Assembly (NCBI GenBank): GCA_964601275.1
Contig: CAZRMV010000002.1
Location: forward strand, 62,001 to 126,000
Length of the DNA stretch: 64,000 nt
Origin: JAOZPE01 sp964601275
GTDB lineage: Bacteria; Krumholzibacteriota; Krumholzibacteriia; JAJRXK01
Direction of reading: 5' to 3'
Part shown: positions 54,705 through 61,477 of the stretch, in pieces
Layout: the number at the start of each line of letters is the position of its first letter
Position numbering within the stretch: position 1 is the stretch's first letter
Position numbers and translations under genes: made by a program
The notes under the pieces: generated by a model
What the model was told of the DNA's origin: nothing
Database searches by the model: none
What the model saw: only the letters and a program-made list of their open reading frames with translations

Positions 54705-55640
54705 ATGTCCCACGGCATCACCCTCAAGGACCTCCTGGAGGCGGGCGTCCACTTCGGTCACCAGACGCGCAAGTGGAACCCCAAGATGAAGGAATACATC
54801 TTCATCGCCCGCGGCGGGATCCACATCATCGACCTCCAGAAGACCCTGCGTCATATCGATACGGCGTACGAATTCCTCAAGAAGACCGCCGCCCAGGGAA
54901 AGAAGGTCCTCTTCGTCGCCACCAAGAAGCAGGCTCGGCTCCCGGTGAAGCAGACCGCCACGACGATGGGGATGCCCTACGTGACCGAGCGCTGGCTGGG
55001 CGGGATGCTCACCAACTTCCAGACCGTGAGCAAGAGCATCCGCAAGCTCGAGGAGATCGAGAAGGTGCTGAGCGGTCCCGAGCGGGAGATGCTCTCCAAG
55101 AAGGAGACCCTCCACCTGGAGCGACAGGCGGCCAAGCTCGAGCGCAACCTGGGCGGGATCCGCGAGATGGACCGCCTTCCCGGGGCGCTGTTCGTCATCG
55201 ACACCCAGGAAGAAGAGACCGCGGTGCGCGAGGCCCGCAAGCTGGGCATCCCGGTGGTCGGCATCGTCGACACCAACGCCGATCCGGACATCATCGACTA
55301 CCCGATCCCCGGCAACGACGATGCGATCCGCTCGATCCAGCTCTTCGTCCGTCTGGCAAGCAAGGCCATCGCCGACGGCGTCGCGGCCCGCAGCGAGGGC
55401 GCGGTGGTGCCCGAGGTCGAGATGAGCGAGCCGACTCCGGCCGAGACGACCGACAGCGCCGCGCTCGACGCCCCGAAGGATGGGGCCGGCGGCCCCAGCG
55501 GCAGCGCGGGGGCCGATACTCCCCAGGCGGCGGCCGACGGGACGGCAGCGGCCGAGACACCCCCGGCGGTTTCGACCACCGAGGCCGCAGTGGCCCAGGC
55601 GGGCGACGAGAACGAGACCACGCCCGGCGCCGAAGCCTGA
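54705..55640 (+). CDS. rpsB: 30S ribosomal protein S2
   Basis: S2, 311 residues. ITLKDLLEAGVHFGHQTRKW and NPKMKEYIFIARGGIHIIDL are the N-terminal signatures. FVATKKQARLPVKQTATTMG, WLGGMLTNFQTVSKSI and PGALFVIDTQEEETAVREAR follow, and GIPVVGIVDTNADPDIIDYP with IPGNDDAIRSIQLFVRLAS ends the conserved part near residue 225. About 85 further residues are an Ala/Thr/Glu/Pro-rich, probably disordered extension. AAAGGAGA precedes the ATG. rpsB-tsf-pyrH-frr is the standard order. Confidence 0.97.
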   Translation: MSHGITLKDLLEAGVHFGHQTRKWNPKMKEYIFIARGGIHIIDLQKTLRHIDTAYEFLKKTAAQGKKVLFVATKKQARLPVKQTATTMGMPYVTERWLGGMLTNFQTVSKSIRKLEEIEKVLSGPEREMLSKKETLHLERQAAKLERNLGGIREMDRLPGALFVIDTQEEETAVREARKLGIPVVGIVDTNADPDIIDYPIPGNDDAIRSIQLFVRLASKAIADGVAARSEGAVVPEVEMSEPTPAETTDSAALDAPKDGAGGPSGSAGADTPQAAADGTAAAETPPAVSTTEAAVAQAGDENETTPGAEA

Positions 55641-55766
55641 CAGTTCCAGCTCCAACGAGGGTCTGCCCACGGCGGCGGGCCCCGCACGCGGTCGCCGCAT
55701 CGGTGTGGCGGCCGCATCGTCGAGAGTGACCCCCGGTCAGAACATCACTACAAGGAGAATGGGTTC

Positions 55767-56360
55767 ATGGAGATCACCGCCAGCATGGTCAAGGAACTCC
55801 GGGAGAAGACCGGAGCCGGCATGATGGATTGCAAGAGGGCCCTGCAGGAGACCGAGGGCGACCTCGAACAGGCCGTCCAGTACCTGCGCAAGAAGGGCAT
55901 CGCCTCGGCGGCCAAGAAGGCCGGCCGGGAGACCCGCCAGGGTCTCGTGGAGGCCTACATCCACCCGGGCAGCCAGGTCGGCGTGCTGGTCGAGGTGAAC
56001 TGCGAGACCGATTTCGTCGCCCGCACCGACGAGTTCAAGACCTTCGTGCGCGACGTGGCCATGCACATTGCGGCCAGCAACCCGCTGGTGGTCCAGGCCG
56101 AGGACCTGGATGATTCCATCCTGGAGGCCGAGCGGGAGATCTACCGCGCCCAGGGCGAGTCCGAGGGCAAACCCCCGGAGATCGTGGAGAAGATCGTCGA
56201 GGGACGCATCGCCAAGTTCAAGAAGGAAGTGGCGCTGTTGGACCAGCCCTTCGTGAAGAACCCGGACGAGACCGTCGGCGATCTGCTCAAGTCCAAGATC
56301 GGCAGCCTGGGCGAGAACATGGCCATCCGCCGCTTCGCCCGCTTCCAGATCGGCGCCTGA
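55767..56360 (+). CDS. tsf: elongation factor Ts
   Basis: EF-Ts, 197 residues, the nucleotide exchange factor of EF-Tu. VKELREKTGAGMMDCKRALQ is the UBA-like N-terminal domain with the TGAGMMDCK signature. VEVNCETDFVARTDEFKTFV contains the TDFVA motif that contacts EF-Tu. It then has a single shortened core domain, as in the roughly 200-residue EF-Ts of several phyla rather than the 283-residue E. coli form. CAAGGAGAA precedes the ATG. Confidence 0.96.
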   Translation: MEITASMVKELREKTGAGMMDCKRALQETEGDLEQAVQYLRKKGIASAAKKAGRETRQGLVEAYIHPGSQVGVLVEVNCETDFVARTDEFKTFVRDVAMHIAASNPLVVQAEDLDDSILEAEREIYRAQGESEGKPPEIVEKIVEGRIAKFKKEVALLDQPFVKNPDETVGDLLKSKIGSLGENMAIRRFARFQIGA

Positions 56361-56395
56361 GCCCCGCGGCCCACTCTTCACCGGATGCGTTGAAA

Positions 56396-57097
56396 ATGCC
56401 GGAGTTTTCCCGGATACTGCTGAAGCTGAGCGGCGAGATCCTCCGCGAGGGCAGCCGTGCCTTTGCCCCCGCGAAGATCCGTCCGATCGCCGAGGCCATC
56501 GCCCGGGTGCGCGCCGAAGGCGTGCAGGTCGGGGTGGTGGTGGGTGGAGGGAACCTCCTGCGGGGACGTGACGTTCCCGAGGGCTTGAGCCGGGCCGACG
56601 CGGACCAGGTGGGCATGCTGGCCACCCTCCTCAACGCGGCCATGCTCCGCTTCCACCTGCAGGCGGTGGGGGCGGCCGCCCGGGTGCTGGCGCCCCGGGA
56701 GGTCTTCCCGGTGGCCGAAGCCTTCGAGCGTAGCCGAGCCCTGCAGGCGATGGAGCGGGGCGAAGTGGTCATCCTGGGGGGAGGAACGGGCAACCCCTTC
56801 TTCTCCACCGACTCGGCAGCGGCGTTGAGGGCCATCGAGCTCGAGGCGGAGATCGTGCTCAAGGGAACCCTGGTCGACGGCGTGTACGACCGGGACCCAC
56901 GGACGCACCCGGATGCCCGGCGTTTCGAGTCGCTCAGCTTCGACGAGGTGATCCGGCGCGATCTGAAGGTGATGGACCAGACCGCCATCGCCCTCTGCCG
57001 GGATCAGGGGATGAGAATCATGGTCTTTCAGATCACCGAGCCGGACAACCTGGTGAAGGTGATCCGTGGCGAGCTGCGCGGAACGGTGATCGGCTGA
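56396..57097 (+). CDS. pyrH: UMP kinase
   Basis: The 233-residue bacterial UMP kinase makes UDP for pyrimidine nucleotide synthesis and belongs to the amino-acid kinase fold. RILLKLSGEILREGS, GVVVGGGNLLRGRDVPEG and RADADQVGMLATLLNA are signature blocks. VVILGGGTGNPFFSTDSAAA and LKGTLVDGVYDRDPRTHPDA form the UMP and ATP sites. ATG 56396 is chosen; a TTG two codons earlier (56390) also fits and no strong Shine-Dalgarno is present. It lies 36 bases after tsf. Confidence 0.95.
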   Translation: MPEFSRILLKLSGEILREGSRAFAPAKIRPIAEAIARVRAEGVQVGVVVGGGNLLRGRDVPEGLSRADADQVGMLATLLNAAMLRFHLQAVGAAARVLAPREVFPVAEAFERSRALQAMERGEVVILGGGTGNPFFSTDSAAALRAIELEAEIVLKGTLVDGVYDRDPRTHPDARRFESLSFDEVIRRDLKVMDQTAIALCRDQGMRIMVFQITEPDNLVKVIRGELRGTVIG

Positions 57098-57135
57098 GCC
57101 TCGGCCTCACCCGCGCGCGGTGGCAAGGAGGGGCG

Positions 57136-57693
57136 ATGCTCGACGAGATCTACGACGACGCGAAGAATCGCATGGAGAAATCGGTGGAGGCGCTGCAGCG
57201 CGAGCTCTCGCACCTGCGCACCGGCAAGGCCACCCCGTCGCTGCTCGACGGGGTGATGGTCGAGGCCTACGGCCAGAAGATGCCGCTGAACCAGTTGGCC
57301 ACCATCGGAGCGCCCGAGGCGCGGCTCTTGACGGTACAACCCTTCGACGCCTCGCAACTGGGCGCCATCGAGAAGGCCATCCTCGCCAGCGACCTGGGCA
57401 TCACCCCCAACAACGACGGCAACCTCATCCGCCTGCCCATTCCCGCGCTCAACGAGGAACGGCGCCGCGACTACGTGAAGATGGCGAAGAAGGAAGGGGA
57501 GGAGGTCAAGGTGGCCATCCGCAACATCCGCCGCGACGCCAACGAGAAGCTGAAGAAGGCCGAGCACGACCACGAGATCTCCGAGGATGATGCCCGCCGC
57601 GGCCACGAGCGCATCCAGAAGCTGACCGACGAGTACGTGGCCAGGATCGACGAGATCCTCCAGGCGAAGGAAAAGGAGATCATGGAGGTCTGA
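57136..57693 (+). CDS. frr: ribosome recycling factor
   Basis: Ribosome recycling factor, 185 residues. LDEIYDDAKNRMEKSVEALQ begins the long-helix domain. LSHLRTGKATPSLLDGVMVE and YGQKMPLNQLATIGAPEARL are conserved. SDLGITPNNDGNLIRLPIPA and LNEERRRDYVKMAKKEGEEV follow, and the last helix ends with YVARIDEILQAKEKEIMEV. CAAGGAGGGG precedes the ATG. uppS, cdsA and dxr, which often follow frr, are absent; a kinase gene starts 44 bases later instead. Confidence 0.97.
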   Translation: MLDEIYDDAKNRMEKSVEALQRELSHLRTGKATPSLLDGVMVEAYGQKMPLNQLATIGAPEARLLTVQPFDASQLGAIEKAILASDLGITPNNDGNLIRLPIPALNEERRRDYVKMAKKEGEEVKVAIRNIRRDANEKLKKAEHDHEISEDDARRGHERIQKLTDEYVARIDEILQAKEKEIMEV

Positions 57694-57736
57694 CCCTGCC
57701 GCCGGGTTCGCCGTACGATCCACCGGGAGCGGGAGC

Positions 57737-60253
57737 ATGAGCGATCGATCGCCGGAGACCTGGAGTCGCCTGTTGGTTCTCCTGGACACCGCCTTCGAGA
57801 ACCGGCCGGACGACCCCCTCGCCTGGCTCCAGGAGCATCCTCCCCAGGATGAAGGGCTGCTCGCGCTCGCCCGGGAGATCCTCCACCGGGCCCGACAGGA
57901 CGACGGCATCCTCGACCAGTCCCTCGACCAGCTCGCCAAGGAGGCGATCCACGAGCTCGCCGCCGGTCCCGGCCGGGGCGCCCGCCTGGGTTCCTGCGTT
58001 CTCGAGGAGGAGATCGGTCGCGGGGGCATGGGGGTGGTCTACCGGGCCCGCCGGGTGGACGGCGAGTTCTCCGAGAAGGTGGTGGTCAAGCTCCTGCCCC
58101 CGGCGATGGACACGCCCCAGCGCCGGGCGCGCTTCCTGCTCGAGCGGCAGCTTCTCTCCGCGCTGCGTCATCCCCACATCGCCCACCTCCTCGACGGCGG
58201 TTTCAGCCCGGCCGGGCAGCCCTACCTGGTCCTCGAATTCGTCGAGGGCCAGCGGGTCGATCTCGCCGCCGACGAGCGCGGCCTCGACCTGGACGCACGC
58301 CTGCGCCTCTTCCTCTCGATCCTGGAGGCGGTGGCCCACGCCCACCGCAACCTGGTGGTCCACCGGGACCTGAAGCCCTCGAACGTGCTGGTGACGCCGG
58401 ACGGGCACGTGAAGCTCCTGGACTTCGGCATCGCCAAGGTGCTCGAGGAGAATCCCGCCGCCGGGCTCACCGGAACCGGCCTACCCATGATGACCCCCGA
58501 GTACGCCAGTCCCGAACAGGTCCGCGGCGAAACCATGACCACCGCGGTCGACGTCTACCAGCTCGGCCTGCTGCTCTACCTGCTGGTGACCGGGGTCCAG
58601 CCACAGTCCGGGGCCGGCGATTCGGTGGCGAAACTCCAGCGCATGGTCTGCGAGGTCGAGATTCCCCGCGCCAGCAGCGTCTGCCGCCACCGGTGGAAGC
58701 GGCGCCTGCGGGGGGACCTCGACCGGATCCTCCAGCGGGCGCTGGCCAAGGATCCCGCCCACCGGTATCCCTCGGCCGACACGATGGCCGAGGACCTGCG
58801 GCGCCACCTGGACGGTCTGCCCGTCTCCGCCCGGGCCGATTCCCCCCTGTACCGGGCGGTGAAGTTCGTCGGACGCCACCGGATGTGGGCGGCGGTGATC
58901 ACCACCGCGGTCCTGGGGGCGCTTCTCTTCGGCGTCTTCTACACCACCCGGGTACGTGAGGAACGGCAGCGCGCGGAGATGGAGGCGCGGCAACGGGACG
59001 AGGTCGCCTCCTTGCTGGTGTGGCTGTTCAGCGCGGCCGGCGAGGCGCCCGGCCGGGCGGAGGAGATCTCCGCCCGCGAGCTGCTGGAACGGGGCGCGGA
59101 GAGGATCCGCACTGAGCTCAAGGGCCAGCCCCGCCTGCAGGCGGAGACGATGGGCGTGATCGGCGAGGCGATCATGAAGGTGGGCCTGTACGAGATCGCC
59201 GCCCCGCTGCTGGAGGAATCGCTCGCGGGCAGTGTCCGCCTCTTCGGGGAAGCGAGCGAGCCGGCCCAAATGGCCCGGCGTCGACTGGGTGAGTTGCAAT
59301 TGTGGCGGCGCGACTTCGAAGCCGCCGCCGCGACCTGGACGCGCATTCGGGAGATCGAGGACCGCGGCGGCGCCAAGGACCCCCGGCAGCGGGCCTTGAG
59401 CCTGCAACGCCTGGGGATCGCCGAACGGGAACTGGGCCGTCTCCCCCAGAGCCGCCGGCACCTGGAGGAGGCCCTGGCGCTGCTGGGGCGGACCGAACCG
59501 GCCGATTCCCTGCGGGTCCTGCAGGTCGAGACCGACCTGGCCGCCTTGTTGCGGCGGCAGGGAGCGTGGGAGGAGGCCGAGGCACGCTATCGCACCGTTC
59601 TGGCCCAGGCCCGGCGCTTGCGGCAGGCCGGGGTCGAGGAGGTCGATCTCGGGCCGATCCTCAACAATCTGGGCTTCCTGTTGCGGCGTCGAGGACGGTA
59701 CGAGGAAGCCGAACGTTACTACCGCGAGTGCGCCGAGCACCTGGCAGCCCAGTTCGGCCCCGGTCATCCGACGACCGTCATGGTGCGGAACAACCTGGCC
59801 GCGGTCCTGGAGAACCTGGACCGCCGGGAGGAACTGGAGGATCTCCTGCGCGAGACCCTGCACCGGGTGCGGGAATTCCAGGGCGAGGAGAACTGGCGCG
59901 TCGCCCGGGCCGAGGAGAACCTGGCGAGGGTGGAGCGGGCGCGTGGCGCGGTGGCCCAGGCCCTGGTGCGGTACGAGAAGGCGGAGGCGATCCTGCGGCG
60001 CGACCTGGGGCCGGGGCATCCCTGGACGCTCTGCGCCGCCATGGACCGCGCGGTCAGCCAGGAGCTGTTGCGTTCCCACTCCGCCGCCGCCGCGTTCGAT
60101 TCGCTGGAGAAATCGCTCGACGGGGCGGAACCGGACCGGAGGTTCTCCCTCCGGCTCGACCACGCCGAGAAGGCCCTGCAACGGGGAGCCCGGCCCGAAC
60201 TCGCCCGCCGCCTGGCGCGCTGGAAGACCGCGATGGAGGGTTCCAGGCAATGA
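57737..60253 (+). CDS. membrane serine/threonine protein kinase with TPR repeats
   Basis: A 838-residue protein. The first 80 residues are a helical region of unknown role. The kinase domain (about residues 85-350) has IGRGGMGVVYRARR, the VAIK-equivalent VVVKLLPP, catalytic HRDLKPSNV (near 209), DFGIAK and MTPEYASPEQ. A basic stretch and a membrane helix (AAVITTAVLGALLFGVFYTT, about 385-405) follow. From about 450 to 830 there are helical repeats of the TPR kind (RYEEAERYYRECAEHLA with FGPGHPTT). It is probably an inner-membrane kinase with an extracytoplasmic TPR sensor or scaffold. The stop overlaps the ECF sigma gene, which it likely controls. Confidence 0.88.
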   Translation: MSDRSPETWSRLLVLLDTAFENRPDDPLAWLQEHPPQDEGLLALAREILHRARQDDGILDQSLDQLAKEAIHELAAGPGRGARLGSCVLEEEIGRGGMGVVYRARRVDGEFSEKVVVKLLPPAMDTPQRRARFLLERQLLSALRHPHIAHLLDGGFSPAGQPYLVLEFVEGQRVDLAADERGLDLDARLRLFLSILEAVAHAHRNLVVHRDLKPSNVLVTPDGHVKLLDFGIAKVLEENPAAGLTGTGLPMMTPEYASPEQVRGETMTTAVDVYQLGLLLYLLVTGVQPQSGAGDSVAKLQRMVCEVEIPRASSVCRHRWKRRLRGDLDRILQRALAKDPAHRYPSADTMAEDLRRHLDGLPVSARADSPLYRAVKFVGRHRMWAAVITTAVLGALLFGVFYTTRVREERQRAEMEARQRDEVASLLVWLFSAAGEAPGRAEEISARELLERGAERIRTELKGQPRLQAETMGVIGEAIMKVGLYEIAAPLLEESLAGSVRLFGEASEPAQMARRRLGELQLWRRDFEAAAATWTRIREIEDRGGAKDPRQRALSLQRLGIAERELGRLPQSRRHLEEALALLGRTEPADSLRVLQVETDLAALLRRQGAWEEAEARYRTVLAQARRLRQAGVEEVDLGPILNNLGFLLRRRGRYEEAERYYRECAEHLAAQFGPGHPTTVMVRNNLAAVLENLDRREELEDLLRETLHRVREFQGEENWRVARAEENLARVERARGAVAQALVRYEKAEAILRRDLGPGHPWTLCAAMDRAVSQELLRSHSAAAAFDSLEKSLDGAEPDRRFSLRLDHAEKALQRGARPELARRLARWKTAMEGSRQ

Positions 60254-60810
60254 GCCAGAGGGGCGAGGTCACCCGTCTCCTCTCGGAGTTGCGCGACGGG
60301 CGACGCGAAGCGTTCGACGAGCTCATGCCCTTGCTCTACGAGAGCCTGCATTCCCTGGCCCTGCAGCGCATGGGACCGGCCGGGGAGGGGCGTACCCTGG
60401 CCCCGACCGGACTGGTCCACGAGGCCTATCTCCGGCTGGTGGATCGTCCGCGGCTCGAGTGGAAGGACCGGGACCACTTCCTGGCCGCGTGCAGCGTGGT
60501 GATGCGCAACCTGGTGATCGATCTCGTCCGGCGGCGCAACGCCTTGCGCCGGGGAGGAAAAGGGCGCGATCTCACCCTCGACGAGAACCTCATCGCGATC
60601 GACGACCGGGCGGACGAGCTGATCGCGCTGGACCAGGCCCTCCATCGGCTCGAGGCGATCGACCCCCGCCTGTGCCGGGTGGTGGAATGCCGCTTCTTCG
60701 CCGGACTGTCCGAGGGGGAGACCGCAGCCGCGCTCGGGACCAGCGACCGTACCGTCCGACGGGACTGGCTCAAGGCCAAGGGGATCCTCTCCCACCTGCT
60801 GGACGGCTAG
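60250..60810 (+). CDS. ECF-family RNA polymerase sigma factor
   Basis: A 186-residue sigma factor with regions 2 and 4 only. Region 2 includes LYESLHSLALQRMGPAGEGR, then TGLVHEAYLRLVDR and HFLAACSVVMRNLVIDLVRR. Region 4 reads LCRVVECRFFAGLSEGETAA with LGTSDRTVRRDWLKAKGIL. The APTGLVHEAYLRL sequence is typical of the TIGR02999-type ECF group, usually encoded next to Ser/Thr kinases. The start overlaps the kinase stop (ATGA). Phosphorylation by the kinase may replace an anti-sigma factor; none is visible. It belongs to the signalling locus that ends the window. Confidence 0.9.
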   Translation: MSQRGEVTRLLSELRDGRREAFDELMPLLYESLHSLALQRMGPAGEGRTLAPTGLVHEAYLRLVDRPRLEWKDRDHFLAACSVVMRNLVIDLVRRRNALRRGGKGRDLTLDENLIAIDDRADELIALDQALHRLEAIDPRLCRVVECRFFAGLSEGETAAALGTSDRTVRRDWLKAKGILSHLLDG

Positions 60811-60925
60811 AGGGCGGGATGGCCCCCGGGCGTCCCCGGGGTGGCTTGGGCCAAGGCCCGCCGCCGGCTCTCCGGTTGTTCCCTGTCCGGTTTGTCCCCC
60901 GGAATCCGTGAAGAGAATACAAGCT

Positions 60926-60988
60926 GGGTCTTTGTCTTCCCGCCGGGGCCGCCGCAGGGCGGGTCTGGGTGGAGAGGGTCTTTTTCTT
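60926..60988. repeat. pair of 13-base direct repeats before the secreted-protein genes
   Basis: GGGTCTTTGTCTT (60926-60938) and GGGTCTTTTTCTT (60976-60988) differ at one base and start exactly 50 bases apart, in the 211-base gap between the sigma gene and the small secreted protein. They could be binding sites for a regulator or form part of an ECF-type promoter region. No consensus GGAAC/GTC spacing was recognised. Confidence 0.4.
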
Positions 60989-61021
60989 TCGGCACCGCCT
61001 GCGTTCGCCTGGAGGTCCATC

Positions 61022-61477
61022 ATGCTGTACTCGCGCCATCTCGTGCCACGCCTGGCCGTCCTTGCCCTGTTCGCCCTCTTGCTGGTCGGGTCCACCCCCG
61101 CCCCCGCTCCCCGCGTCCCCACCGTGCCGTCTCCCGTGCCGGGAAGCTACGGCGAACGGATCGCCGGGCTGGTCCAGGCCGAAGCAGAACAGCTCGCCGC
61201 GCTCCAGGCGGAGTTCGACGGGGCCGAGAGCGAGGCCGAGGCCACGCGGATCCAGCGGCAGATCGACCTGGTCAAGCGCAGCAGCGAACTCCAGCTCTTC
61301 GAACTGCAACTCGAGGAGGCCCGCCGCCGCGCCGCGGCGGAGGCGGTGACGCAACTCGAGCCGCTGGTCGAACGAATGCGCCGGGATCTCCAGTTGCGCG
61401 GCGCCCGATACGGCCTGGAGGTTCCCCGCCTCCAGGCCGCGCCCCCGGCGAACGGAAGCGATGGAGTCCGGCCGTGA
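61022..61477 (+). CDS. small exported helical protein of unknown function
   Basis: A 151-residue protein with a signal-peptide-like N-terminus (RHLVPRLAVLALFALLLVGS), a Pro-rich stretch and then about 85 residues of charged amphipathic helix (LVQAEAEQLAALQAEFDGAE, IQRQIDLVKRSSELQLFELQ). It resembles small periplasmic coiled-coil proteins, but no family is recognised. GGAGG lies eight bases before ATG 61022. The stop overlaps the start of the metalloprotease gene (GTGA), which ties the two together. Confidence 0.7.
   Translation: MLYSRHLVPRLAVLALFALLLVGSTPAPAPRVPTVPSPVPGSYGERIAGLVQAEAEQLAALQAEFDGAESEAEATRIQRQIDLVKRSSELQLFELQLEEARRRAAAEAVTQLEPLVERMRRDLQLRGARYGLEVPRLQAAPPANGSDGVRP

Noticed and set aside
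60900..60931. GGAATCC...GTC as an ECF-type promoter before the small secreted protein
   Set aside because: Spacing between the two parts is about 20 bases rather than 15-17, and the -35 part is only a partial match.
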